The translations under genes and the position numbers were made by a program. The notes below the pieces were generated by a model. That model made no database searches. It was given only the letters and a program-made list of their open reading frames with translations, and had not been told where the DNA came from. DNA of 64,000 bases from an uncultured Lachnospiraceae bacterium (lineage in GTDB: Bacteria; Bacillota; Clostridia; Lachnospirales; Lachnospiraceae), in the NCBI GenBank assembly GCA_902779445.1, contig CACZBM010000001.1, forward strand, positions 62,001-126,000, written 5' to 3'. This document shows, one piece after another, positions 8,901-17,424 of this stretch (position 1 is its first letter; each line of letters opens with the position of its first letter).

Positions 8901-8966
8901 AATGCTCCTCCTTATAAATAATATATCGCAACACACACTAAACGTGTGGAATGCACCTAAATTTGA

Positions 8967-9848
8967 TCAACTCTCTTCCAGGGCATCCATACCCAGTTTC
9001 ACTGCACCCATGATACCCTGATCATCGTTTAAGCTGGCAGTGACGATGTAGTGATCTATGTCCTCAAGGATCTCTTTCACAGCAATATAGCCGTTCAGCT
9101 TCTCCAGAGTATACTTCCTGATAAGAGGCATCAGACGCTCCGCCTGGTGCATTACACCCCCTCCGAGGATTATCCGTCTCGGGCTGTACATCAGTATGGT
9201 ATTCATCATCTGCTGGGCGATGTACTTTGCTTCCATATCCCAGACTTCCGGTCTGTCGGTCAGTTCCTTCGCGGGTTTCCCCCAGCGCTCTTCTATGGCA
9301 GGGCCCGATGCCACGCCTTCAAAACATCTTCCATGATAAGGACAGCGTCCTTTATATGTGTCTCCGTTTTCCGGATTCATCATGATATGTCCGGCCTCTG
9401 CATGCATAAGGCCATGCAGCAGCGAACCGTTTACCATTACTCCGGCTCCGATCCCGGTTCCGATGGTATAGTAGACCACGTCCTGTAATCCCTTTGAAGA
9501 TCCCCAGGTTACTTCACCGAGCAGAGAACCGTTGACATCCACATCAAATCCGACGGGAATGTGAAATTCATCCTTAAAAACCTTTACTATATTATAATTC
9601 TTCCATCCCGGCTTGGGTGTGCTGGTGATATAACCAAAAGTCGGCGAATCCTTGACCGGATCTATGGGGCCAAAGCAGGCAATTCCCATTGCGGCCATAT
9701 CTTTACCCTTGAAGTATTCGATCAGCCCCGGGATAGTCTCATCAGGTGTGAGGGTAGGGAATGACTTCTGTTCCAGTATCTCTCCCTTTTCATTACCGAT
9801 AGCGCATACCATTTTGGTTCCGCCGGCTTCAAGTGCTCCGAATAACAT
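8967..9848 (-). CDS. ROK-family sugar kinase (fructokinase type)
   Basis: An upstream ATG at 9860 has no ribosome site, while GGAGGAG lies just before ATG at 9848, giving 293 residues (MLFGALEAGGTKMVCAIG). The phosphate-binding GALEAGGTK motif, GIACFGP, TIGTGIGAGV and a metal site (GHIMMNPENGD ... CPYHGRCFEGVASGPA) define a ROK kinase. The Cys-x2-His-x2-Cys cluster and length match the fructokinases of the YdhR/GmuE type, which phosphorylate fructose and some other hexoses. It precedes livJ by 66 bases on the same strand and follows the acetylesterase-like gene by 42 bases. Confidence 0.85.
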   Translation of the reverse strand: MLFGALEAGGTKMVCAIGNEKGEILEQKSFPTLTPDETIPGLIEYFKGKDMAAMGIACFGPIDPVKDSPTFGYITSTPKPGWKNYNIVKVFKDEFHIPVGFDVDVNGSLLGEVTWGSSKGLQDVVYYTIGTGIGAGVMVNGSLLHGLMHAEAGHIMMNPENGDTYKGRCPYHGRCFEGVASGPAIEERWGKPAKELTDRPEVWDMEAKYIAQQMMNTILMYSPRRIILGGGVMHQAERLMPLIRKYTLEKLNGYIAVKEILEDIDHYIVTASLNDDQGIMGAVKLGMDALEES

Positions 9849-9890
9849 AATCTCCTCCATTTTTGTTTTCTTATTAGAATACCATTAAAA

Positions 9891-10991
9891 TCAGATTTGA
9901 AAAGCCCTTTTTTCGGAAAGTATACTCATACCCACACTGTAACACTCTCCGTTCACCATATCTTTAAGCCATTCATGCATATTTATACCGTCCGTTTTTC
10001 CAGTAAAAAACAGGGGATTTCTGATGCAGGTATGGACTGTACCTGTTTTTATGATACCGCCGGGCATATCGGGAACAAATTTGTAATCATTAATATAAAA
10101 ACAGATACCCGGGATCATTTCCATAAGGCCATAGACCATTTTCCGGAGTTCCTGCTCAAATTCCTCCCTGATATCCGGATCTGCTCCATAATCATTTCCC
10201 CGGACAGAATTCCAGTAGGATGCCAGCACCTCGTCCTTTCTGGAACAGGCATACAAAAGCCTGACGGCTCCGCCATACTTTTTATATACCGACTCAAACC
10301 AGTCTGCCACAGGGTTTTCCGTCTTTATTTTTTCATATATCTCCGGCACCGTATTCCATAGGTCCCTCATTACTGTCTTCCATCCGTCCCAGGGGAGCAG
10401 TGAACTGTCTGAGCAAAGGGTTATCCTGCTCCTTTCAGGATCATAGCGGCTCATGATATCTTCAGCCAGTGCCGCTGCCCCGAAGCCCCCCGCGGAATCC
10501 CCGGCTATCAGAAGATTTACCGGTTCCGGGAATATCCTCTTTATCTCCTCTATTGCCGTGGAATAATTATTATATCCGTTAAAATACATGATCTTTTCGG
10601 GATCATCTTTATCATAGCTTAATCTGTTCCTCCCCAGGTGGAAATCCCCTGTAGAGTACGTGATAACTGCCATATTCCAGTCATAAAACCAGTTGATGGA
10701 TCCCCTGTTTTCGGTTATGCCCTGATTTATATTCATAAATTCGGTAAACGGCCGGAGATTAGCCCAGTAAAATCCCGGGTCTCCTGCCAGGACTCCCGCT
10801 GCCCCGGTGGGATGCGCTGCCGTAAAGCTGTTCCACACAACTCCGCCTCCGGCAAAGAAAATGATAAGATTTCTGCTGTGCCCTTTTGAAATATAGAAAT
10901 GATACCCACTCCCATCACCTGAAATGCATTCGGGGAGCGGTACCTTATACCACCTGTTATAACGCGGGCGCTTTTTCATTTCCTCCGTCAT
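9891..10991 (-). CDS. Pectin acetylesterase-like serine hydrolase
   Basis: This 366-residue protein resembles the pectinacetylesterase/Notum family: an early oxyanion segment (NLIIFFAGGGVVWN), the nucleophile motif LLIAGDSAGGFGAA (Ser near 165) and a late His in GTVHTCIRNPLF (near 318). Members remove acetyl or acyl groups from polysaccharides or other acylated molecules. There is no signal peptide, so a cytoplasmic site is likely. That is unusual for a pectin-degrading enzyme and points to another ester substrate. The start overlaps the DUF6320 gene by ATGA. The cluster with an acyltransferase suggests paired addition and removal of acyl groups, which is inference. Confidence 0.72.
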   Translation of the reverse strand: MTEEMKKRPRYNRWYKVPLPECISGDGSGYHFYISKGHSRNLIIFFAGGGVVWNSFTAAHPTGAAGVLAGDPGFYWANLRPFTEFMNINQGITENRGSINWFYDWNMAVITYSTGDFHLGRNRLSYDKDDPEKIMYFNGYNNYSTAIEEIKRIFPEPVNLLIAGDSAGGFGAAALAEDIMSRYDPERSRITLCSDSSLLPWDGWKTVMRDLWNTVPEIYEKIKTENPVADWFESVYKKYGGAVRLLYACSRKDEVLASYWNSVRGNDYGADPDIREEFEQELRKMVYGLMEMIPGICFYINDYKFVPDMPGGIIKTGTVHTCIRNPLFFTGKTDGINMHEWLKDMVNGECYSVGMSILSEKRAFQI

Positions 10992-11650
10992 AAGTTAAGT
11001 CTCCTCGCTATGGCAGTCAGAAGGTCTCCGAATCCAAATATCACTACACCTGCGTCCATCAGAAGATACAGAGTCACAAGGATGATAGCCGGTATCGGGA
11101 ACCAGTTCATCCCGAGTTTTATAAAAATAAGCTGGGACAAAGCCACAAGAGAATCTATCATGAGATAAGCTATAAATTCATCCGCATGGAGCTTAGCCGC
11201 TTTAGATACTATAAGGGTAGCGATCATTACAGCAAAAAGGATCGAAGGTACTACCCAGGTGATCGACCAGCGGTGCCATCCGGTAAACAGATCTGATATC
11301 ACAACAGCAAGTATTATCACGAAAGTCTCGATCGTGATAGTCTTTAGCACATTGTATTTATAATAATTAATGACAAAGATATCTCCCCAGATAAAAAACG
11401 CCGAGATCTGGCAGATCCTTATCACCGCCTCCGTATCGGGAAACATAAAACTTACCATCCATGTAAGTATACAGAATGCCGCCAGCATGAAGGTGAGTAT
11501 CTTCATAAAGGTTACACTGGAGATCTTTCTCTCAGGAAAAACAGGAAAATTACCGGTTCCGGAATTTCCGGGTTCCAGTTTCTTCTGGCAGAGAGGACAG
11601 ACTCTTTTATTTCCCCGTATGCTAACCCTGCATTTAGGACAATTCTGCAT
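10988..11650 (-). CDS. Zinc-ribbon membrane protein (DUF6320-like)
   Basis: The start is set at 11650 (MQNCPKC), where GGAGG stands six bases upstream; an earlier GTG/ATG frame start lacks one. The 220-residue protein opens with a zinc ribbon (CPKCRVSIRGNKRVCPLC), then a Pro/Gly linker and six or so membrane spans with few polar residues. This architecture matches the DUF6320 family as I know it. Function is not known. Its first codons overlap the end of the acyltransferase gene by 17 bases and its stop overlaps the hydrolase start, so the three are very probably translated together. Confidence 0.68.
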   Translation of the reverse strand: MQNCPKCRVSIRGNKRVCPLCQKKLEPGNSGTGNFPVFPERKISSVTFMKILTFMLAAFCILTWMVSFMFPDTEAVIRICQISAFFIWGDIFVINYYKYNVLKTITIETFVIILAVVISDLFTGWHRWSITWVVPSILFAVMIATLIVSKAAKLHADEFIAYLMIDSLVALSQLIFIKLGMNWFPIPAIILVTLYLLMDAGVVIFGFGDLLTAIARRLNL

Positions 11651-12923
11651 TTTCTGCCTCCTCTCCGTCATAGTCATTGGTAGACAATTCCACCTCAATG
11701 CCCATGTTAGCGATTATCCTGAAGAAATGCATCATTACCCCGTGGGTCACATAGGGGCTCACTTCTCCGAACACCATCCGGTCCCCGTATGTGGATACAC
11801 AGATCTGTTCCGATGGCGCAGCCATAAAAGCACTGAAATAATCTATGTATTTATCCGGTCCCTCGGGCATGACGATCTTTCCGAGGTTTGACATGGTGCA
11901 GGTCACACCTCTTTCTGCAAGGAAACTGAAGATGGATATACCGATATCCTTTATCGTGAGGGGTATCATCTTTACGGCTATATTGTGTTCAAGCGCCGCA
12001 TATGAATTCATGTTTTCCTTGATCTTTTCTTCGGAAAGCTGTCTTTCAAACTCATTCTTAACTCCGGGAATTATGCTCTCTATAGTGCCGTTATACTCTG
12101 TGGCATCAAAGGAAACATTTATCACACTGAAAAAATTCCGGGCGGTATAGGATTGATAAAACTGCCTTAAGTTCACCGGCACACTGACCACTATGGGCTT
12201 CTTTTTCTGTCTGACCGTCATTCTCTTTATTGCAGCTTCAATGTATATCGCAACACAGAGAATACCGACCGTGGTGTTATATTCTTTGGCCTTACTTAAG
12301 AATTTACCTGCCGAGATCACGCCCTCCAAAAGGTGACAGCGGAGGTTTGGATCCTTTTCCTCATTTAACTGCCATGCCTGGTGAGACTTCATTTCCTTTA
12401 ACTGCTCAAGACCGGCACTTTTCTCGTAAAATGTATCAAAAGCATCTGCACTGTTATCCTGCAGGGATGAAATATCATCCTCAAAATGCGTGAGCGGCAG
12501 AGAATGCCTGATCTCCAGATATTTGGCCGTAAGATGCTTAAGGAACATAAAAGCACCGGTACCGTCTGCAAGAACGTGAAACACCTCAAGGTTTATCCGC
12601 TTTTTGAAATAACTCACTCTGTAAAGAAGATTTCTTCTGCCCGGATAGTATAGTGCTTCCAGCGGATATTCACCCTCTTCCGTCACTTCCGGCACCATAT
12701 CACTGTCTTCCAGGTAATACCAGAATATCCCCCTTTTTAAAACAACATTAAAGATCGGGAATTCAGGAGCAACTTCCTGCAGCGCCTGTTCCAGAATGTC
12801 CTTATTGACCTCTTCCTTTAGCACCGCCGTAAGCCTGAATACCCTTGTATCTGCTCCGTGAGCCTGGGAAGGCACGATCTTGGCTGCATTATCAAGTTTA
12901 TACCATCTGGAGGATTTAGCCAT
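11634..12923 (-). CDS. Condensation-fold acyltransferase (alcohol acetyltransferase-like)
   Basis: This 429-residue protein has the CoA/condensation-domain layout: an N-terminal half (WYKLDNAAKIVPS, typical of alcohol-acetyltransferase-like proteins), the catalytic HxxxDGTG motif (FHVLADGTGAFMFLKHL, near residue 132) and a C-terminal half with VSVPVNLRQFY and FNLGKI-like (TMSNLGKIVMP) segments. Such enzymes transfer an acyl group to an alcohol or amine. There is no carrier protein nearby, so a CoA donor is more likely than a peptidyl carrier. It overlaps DUF2752 by 8 bases and the zinc-ribbon gene by 17 bases. Confidence 0.75.
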   Translation of the reverse strand: MAKSSRWYKLDNAAKIVPSQAHGADTRVFRLTAVLKEEVNKDILEQALQEVAPEFPIFNVVLKRGIFWYYLEDSDMVPEVTEEGEYPLEALYYPGRRNLLYRVSYFKKRINLEVFHVLADGTGAFMFLKHLTAKYLEIRHSLPLTHFEDDISSLQDNSADAFDTFYEKSAGLEQLKEMKSHQAWQLNEEKDPNLRCHLLEGVISAGKFLSKAKEYNTTVGILCVAIYIEAAIKRMTVRQKKKPIVVSVPVNLRQFYQSYTARNFFSVINVSFDATEYNGTIESIIPGVKNEFERQLSEEKIKENMNSYAALEHNIAVKMIPLTIKDIGISIFSFLAERGVTCTMSNLGKIVMPEGPDKYIDYFSAFMAAPSEQICVSTYGDRMVFGEVSPYVTHGVMMHFFRIIANMGIEVELSTNDYDGEEAENAELS

Positions 12924-13329
12924 TTCCGATCACCCTTCGTATCAGATCATATGTTTTCCACAAAAGTCCTTCGTGAAAATCCCTGCTCATCACAGGGGAT
13001 CCGTTTGCCATCCTTATAATATAAACGGCTGCAAATGAACAGGCAATAAGAAAAAAGGAAATATTATATACCTTCGGAGGTATTTTATCTTCCTTTATAA
13101 GCATGATCGCACCCGGAATAAGCAGAGGGAAAAGAGGATGATAATAAAACGCTCCTCTTATATCTCCTGAAAGCAGCGCCCTGCAGGCCCTTGTCATACC
13201 ACAGCCGGGGCATGAAAATCCCGTCATCCGTCTGAAAGGACATAGGGAACCAAGCAAAGTAGCCACCAGCAAATATGCAAATACCGCCATGACTGCCGGC
13301 AGAATTGTTTTTTTGAATTTATCTTTCAT
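12916..13329 (-). CDS. DUF2752 membrane protein
   Basis: This 137-residue protein contains the DUF2752 hallmark CPFRRMTGFSCPGCGMTRACRALLSGD (Cys-rich, near residues 30-55) followed by FYYHPLFPLL and two to three membrane segments. The domain is widespread in bacteria and has no settled function. It is first in a four-gene overlapping set with the acyltransferase, the zinc-ribbon protein and the acetylesterase-like hydrolase. The Pro-Gly-Cys-Gly-Met-Thr-Arg core is fully kept. Confidence 0.85.
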   Translation of the reverse strand: MKDKFKKTILPAVMAVFAYLLVATLLGSLCPFRRMTGFSCPGCGMTRACRALLSGDIRGAFYYHPLFPLLIPGAIMLIKEDKIPPKVYNISFFLIACSFAAVYIIRMANGSPVMSRDFHEGLLWKTYDLIRRVIGNG

Positions 13330-13434
13330 TTTTTACCCATATTGTTTAGTTATATAACAACATTTTTATAGCATATTCCACAAAAATATTGTATACTGTA
13401 ATCAGATTTTTTATGCCTTTGAAGGGAGAATGTT

Positions 13435-14664
13435 ATGTTAGCAGCTCTTATGCCTCTTTTTAATGAAAATATGACAGTAAAGGCTTATTCCGTCTTTTCC
13501 GAGAAAGAGAATCCTTTCCTCAATCCGGATATGGCGGTTGGCGCCCGATATGACGGAGTAGGAAGAGTTTCCGGTCTGGAAGTGGTTTCCAGCATGGGAA
13601 GCGCAGTACTTTCCGATGAAAAGTCTGTATTTGTTCCTATAGATCATATCGCAATATTCGCCGATCTCGCTGATCAGTGTAAGGTTCCGAAGAACAGGGT
13701 AGTCCTTCTCATGGATCCTTCCATCACCCCCGAGGATGATTATATCAAAAGGATCAAATTCCTGCGTGGGCAGGGCTTCCGTTTCGCAATAAGGAAGCTG
13801 AATGTGGATCATTTTGAAGCATACCGGCCCATCCTTTCGGAATGCGAGTATGTACTCCTCGATCACAAAAAGATCGTTATTTCAAAAGCCAAAATATATT
13901 TCTCCAAGCTTTATCCCGACATCAAACTTGTTGCAGTTAATGTAAACAGCCAGGATGAATATAATGAGCTTAGCAGCGACGGAAAGTATGATCTTTACGA
14001 GGGTGAGTTCTTCAGGGTTCCCGTTACAAGCAATGAAAAAGAGGTAAATCCCTTAAAGATCAACTATATCGAACTCCTTAACGTGGTGAACGCTCCGGAC
14101 TTTGACCTTACGGACGCCGCTGATGTTATAGGCAGAGACGCCGGTCTTGTTATTTCCCTTCTGGAGATCGTAAACCATATAGCCATCAATTCCGAGATCA
14201 CTTCTGTCCGCCACGCAGCTGCAATGCTTGGACAGAAAGAACTTAAGAGATGGATCAATACCGCTGTTACAAAAGAGCTTTGTGCAGACAAGCCCAGCGA
14301 GATCACCAGGATGTCAATGGTAAGAGCGAAATTTGCAGAAAACCTCGCTCCGGTTTTCAACATCGGCGGTTTTTCTTCCGAGCTCTTCCTCACAGGACTT
14401 TTCTCCTGCATAGATATCATGCTGGATAAGCCCATGGATGAAGCCCTTAAGATGCTCCATGTAGCTAAGAATATCAACGACGCACTTATTAGCGGCAAGG
14501 GTGATCTGGCACCTGTCATCGACTTTGTACGTCTCTATGAAAATGCCGAATTTATCGAGGTCTGCAGGCGCATGATCGTGGATGACATCGATATGGATAC
14601 TGTTTATGAAGCATACCTGAACGCCCTGAGCTGGTACAGGGATCTGTTCATGAACATGAAATGA
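13435..14664 (+). CDS. Degenerate EAL plus HDOD signalling protein (YuxH-like)
   Basis: This 409-residue protein starts with an EAL-like fold (VFVPIDHIAIFADL; FAIRKLNVDHFEAY; VLLDHKKIVISKAK) that lacks the Glu-x-Leu and metal-binding residues needed for c-di-GMP hydrolysis. The second half, from about residue 205, is an HDOD domain (NYIELLNVVNAPDFDLTDAADVI; LEIVNHIAI; AAAMLGQKELKRWI). This is the YuxH arrangement, thought to act as a non-catalytic signalling scaffold. GAAGGGAG precedes the ATG. It stands alone between divergent DUF2752 and the FliD-like gene. A link to c-di-GMP or motility control is plausible but not shown. Confidence 0.82.
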   Translation: MLAALMPLFNENMTVKAYSVFSEKENPFLNPDMAVGARYDGVGRVSGLEVVSSMGSAVLSDEKSVFVPIDHIAIFADLADQCKVPKNRVVLLMDPSITPEDDYIKRIKFLRGQGFRFAIRKLNVDHFEAYRPILSECEYVLLDHKKIVISKAKIYFSKLYPDIKLVAVNVNSQDEYNELSSDGKYDLYEGEFFRVPVTSNEKEVNPLKINYIELLNVVNAPDFDLTDAADVIGRDAGLVISLLEIVNHIAINSEITSVRHAAAMLGQKELKRWINTAVTKELCADKPSEITRMSMVRAKFAENLAPVFNIGGFSSELFLTGLFSCIDIMLDKPMDEALKMLHVAKNINDALISGKGDLAPVIDFVRLYENAEFIEVCRRMIVDDIDMDTVYEAYLNALSWYRDLFMNMK

Positions 14665-14766
14665 TACAAACACCAATAGTACAAATGGCGTCTGAATCAT
14701 AAATTGATAATGTATTTAAAAAAGTACGATATTTCCGTTGTTTTCTTGACTTCTCTGTGTTACTAT

Positions 14767-14892
14767 CAGCATGTATAGATAGCTTTAATGGGCTTATTGT
14801 ACATGCTGATGTCTATTCTGTTCAAGGATTAGAGATAGCTGCGAAAGGAATCGCAGTACCCACGGCTGGGAATAATGCAGAAAGGAGGGATC
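14767..14892 (+). promoter_or_regulatory. Structured leader upstream of the FliD-like gene
   Basis: The 232-base gap before the FliD-like gene begins with a possible -35 (TTGACT at 14746-14751) and then holds several stems: a long stem with perfect 9-bp ends (14767-14775 with 14800-14808), a tight hairpin CTGCGA/TCGCAG near 14839-14856, and CCCA/TGGG just after. AAAGGAGGG follows. The stacked helices suggest a regulatory leader. I could not match it to a known riboswitch class. Confidence 0.4.
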
Positions 14893-14896
14893 CGGT

Positions 14897-16189
14897 ATGT
14901 CAGCTTTTACACTATCAAACATATATTCAAATGTTCTGACATCGTACGCGCCTAAATCCACGCGCTATGATTCCCATAAACGTGACGAGCTGAAATCTGT
15001 CTACAAATCCATTGTAAAACAGAATGAAGATGCTCCCCTCTTTCTGATGGACGAAAGCGGTGAGTCTCAGAAGTTTGCGGTTAATCTCAAAGAAGATGCC
15101 CGCGAGCTCAAGAATACCATCTCATCCCTTAGTTCAGACTATTCATCCAGCGTACTTGATAAAAAGATCGCTTCCTCCAGTAACGAAGATCTGGTGGAAG
15201 CTAAATATATCGGTCCCGATGACACTATTGATGATGCTCCTTCTTTCGATATAAGCGTGGAAGCCCTGGCAACCAATCAGGTAAATATCGGAACCTTCCT
15301 TCCGGATAATGAGATGGGTCTGGAACCCGATAATTACTCCTTTGACATACATGTCAGTGATACCGATTACGAATTTCAGTTCACGGTTGAGGAAGGTGAC
15401 ACCAATAAAGAGATATCTGCCCGGATAGCCCGGCTGATAAGCCATGCGAACATAGGTCTGACCGCATCAGTCATTGCAGATGAAGGTACCAGCGCGTTAA
15501 GGATAGAGAGCGTCAATACCGGCATCCGCGGTGAGAACGGTCTTAATTTCCTGGTATCAGACGACAATACCAGCCGCCGCAGGGGTGCTGTACAGTATTT
15601 TGGAATAGATGATGTGGTTCTTGAACCCGGCAACGCCGCCTTTACCATAAACGGAAATTCACATACGGCACTTTCCAATAATTTCACCGTAGATAAATCG
15701 TTTGAGCTGAGCCTTAAAGGGGTTTCCGAAGAGGGAACTTCCGTTCACATCGGGCTGAAAACTGACCTTGATGCACTGACTGAGAATATCAATAATCTGG
15801 CAGGAGCTTATAATGATTTTATCAGGAAGGCTGCCGAATACACGCAGAATTACGGAAGATCCGGCAAGTTCATGTACGAGATGTCAAATCTCGCCGGAAG
15901 TTATGCCAATGCCTTAGATGCAGTGGGACTAGTGCTTCAGTCAGACGGCACACTCTCCGTCGATAATAACCTTCTCACAGCTTCCGCTTCTGAAGATGAT
16001 CCGAAGATAAGCCTTTCTGCCATACAGAAATTTACCAATGCTCTTACAAGGAAGAGTAACGAGATTTCCTTAAATCCCATGAAATATGCCGACCAGGTAG
16101 TAGTGGCATATAAAAATCCGGGAAAGAACTTCCCGAATCCTTATATGACCAGTATGTACAGCGGCATGCTGTTTTCCAGTTATTGCTGA
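14897..16189 (+). CDS. FliD-like protein without the usual terminal domains
   Basis: This 430-residue protein resembles the middle of flagellar cap FliD: FDISVEALATNQVNIGTFLPD near residue 115, ENGLNFLVSDDN, then AAFTINGNSHTALSNNFTV and FELSLKGVSEEGTSVHIGLKTDLDAL near 255-300, then LAGAYNDFI. It lacks FliD's N-terminal SGMDTEAIV segment and the C-terminal coiled-coil ending; instead it closes with a Tyr/Asn/Pro-rich tail and a terminal Cys. A genuine FliD is encoded at 20.1-21.7 kb, so this is an additional paralogue of unknown role. AAAGGAGGG precedes the ATG. Alternatives are a filament- or hook-associated accessory protein or a decaying duplicate; the intact frame favours the first. Confidence 0.6.
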   Translation: MSAFTLSNIYSNVLTSYAPKSTRYDSHKRDELKSVYKSIVKQNEDAPLFLMDESGESQKFAVNLKEDARELKNTISSLSSDYSSSVLDKKIASSSNEDLVEAKYIGPDDTIDDAPSFDISVEALATNQVNIGTFLPDNEMGLEPDNYSFDIHVSDTDYEFQFTVEEGDTNKEISARIARLISHANIGLTASVIADEGTSALRIESVNTGIRGENGLNFLVSDDNTSRRRGAVQYFGIDDVVLEPGNAAFTINGNSHTALSNNFTVDKSFELSLKGVSEEGTSVHIGLKTDLDALTENINNLAGAYNDFIRKAAEYTQNYGRSGKFMYEMSNLAGSYANALDAVGLVLQSDGTLSVDNNLLTASASEDDPKISLSAIQKFTNALTRKSNEISLNPMKYADQVVVAYKNPGKNFPNPYMTSMYSGMLFSSYC

Positions 16190-16234
16190 TGCAATTCCGC
16201 TTCAAGCACCGAGTGCGGGAGTGCCCCGCACAGA

Positions 16235-16298
16235 TGTCATTCTGAGCGAAGCGAAGAATCTCTTAAATAAAGATCCTTCGCTAACGCTCAGGATGACA
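16235..16298. repeat. Family A palindromic repeat, head-to-head pair (locus A1)
   Basis: Two 26-28 bp units face each other around a short spacer: a T-type unit (ATTCT...AGAAT) at 16235 and a C-type unit (ATCCT...AGGAT) ending at 16298. The outer ends are TGTCAT/ATGACA. It lies between the convergent FliD-like and glf genes and provides the stop codon and last residues of glf. Confidence 0.9.
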
Positions 16299-17417
16299 CA
16301 GCAGCTCTCTCGCATCTTTCAATGCATCGATAATGACATCATCCATGTCATAATATTTATATTTACCGAGACGTCCCCCGAAGTGAACACCCGATTCATC
16401 CGCAAGTGCTCTGTATTTCTCATACAGGGCGTTATTTTTTTCATTGTTAACAGGATAATAAGGCTCATCACCGATCTTCCATGTAGCAGGGTACTCTCTT
16501 GTAACCACAGTCTTACCCTTTTCGCTCTCTCCCGTGTATGAGCCGAATTCCTCGAAATGTTTATGCTCTATTATTCTCGTGTAGGGAACTTCATATTCCG
16601 TATAATTGACTACCGCATTTCCCTGGAAATTATCTGTATCCACGACCTCTGTTTCAAATCTTAAGCTTCTGTATTCCAGAGGTCCGTAGCAATAATCGAA
16701 ATACTCATCGATAAGCCCGGTAAATATCACTTTGTCTGCTTCAGCGAGAAGTGCATCCTTATTCTTGTAAAAGTCCGTGTTCAGGCGTACATCGGTACCC
16801 TCAAACATCTTCTCTATAAGTGTAGTATAGCCTCCGACAGGAATGCCCTGATATTTATCATTGAAATAATTATTGTCATAAATAAATCTGAAGGGAAGCC
16901 GTCTTATAATAAAGCTGGGAAGCTCCGTTGCCTTTCTTCCCCACTGTTTTTCGGTATAACCCTTGATAAGCTTTTCATAAATATCTTTTCCACCGAGAAG
17001 CAGCGCCTGTTCTTCCAGGTTTTTCGGCTCATCTCCGATCTTTTTCCTGGCTTCATCGGTCTGGCGTTCTATTTCCTTCTTCGCTTCCTCCGGAGTCTTT
17101 ACTCCCCATAGCTGATGGAACGTATTCATATTAAAGGGAAGATTATATAATTCATCCCCATATCTCGCTACCGGCGAATTTGAGAAACGGTTAAATGTTG
17201 CATATCGGTTTACATAATCCCATGCCTCGTCACTGTCTGTATGGAAGATATGTGCACCGTACTTATGAACATTTATACCATGCAGCTTCTCAGTATAGAT
17301 ATTTCCGCCGATATGCCCTCTTTTATCTATCGCCAGGCATTTCTTTCCTGCCTTTTTCGCCTCAGCTGCGAAAACCGCTCCGTATAGTCCTGTTCCTACT
17401 ATTAAATAATCGTACAT
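16281..17417 (-). CDS. glf: UDP-galactopyranose mutase
   Basis: This 378-residue flavoenzyme interconverts UDP-galactopyranose and UDP-galactofuranose for surface glycans. It has the N-terminal FAD site (YLIVGTGLYGAVFAAEAKK), the family motif GGNIYTEKLHGINVHKYGAHIFHT, the substrate loop GYTEKQWGRKATELP (near 155) and RLGKYKYYDMDDVI at the C terminus. The final residues (RELLCHPER) are encoded by a family A repeat, whose GTTAGCG core supplies the TAG stop; the normal protein probably ended shortly before. The gene follows the O-antigen-ligase-like gene by 7 bases. Confidence 0.95.
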   Translation of the reverse strand: MYDYLIVGTGLYGAVFAAEAKKAGKKCLAIDKRGHIGGNIYTEKLHGINVHKYGAHIFHTDSDEAWDYVNRYATFNRFSNSPVARYGDELYNLPFNMNTFHQLWGVKTPEEAKKEIERQTDEARKKIGDEPKNLEEQALLLGGKDIYEKLIKGYTEKQWGRKATELPSFIIRRLPFRFIYDNNYFNDKYQGIPVGGYTTLIEKMFEGTDVRLNTDFYKNKDALLAEADKVIFTGLIDEYFDYCYGPLEYRSLRFETEVVDTDNFQGNAVVNYTEYEVPYTRIIEHKHFEEFGSYTGESEKGKTVVTREYPATWKIGDEPYYPVNNEKNNALYEKYRALADESGVHFGGRLGKYKYYDMDDVIIDALKDARELLCHPER

Positions 17418-17424
17418 ATTGTCC

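Noticed and set aside
9897..10361. A 154-residue plus-strand frame opposite the pectin-acetylesterase-like gene
   Set aside because: There is no ribosome site, the sequence shows no family pattern, and the minus strand has the serine hydrolase motifs.
14810..14896. c-di-GMP class I riboswitch before the FliD-like gene
   Set aside because: The GGCAAACC and GACGCAAAG landmarks and GNRA loop are missing, so I list it only as an unclassified structured leader.
16235..16298. A conventional Rho-independent terminator between the FliD-like gene and glf
   Set aside because: The inverted pair is a family A repeat found at many positions and lacks a T run; it may still affect termination, but I do not call it a terminator.
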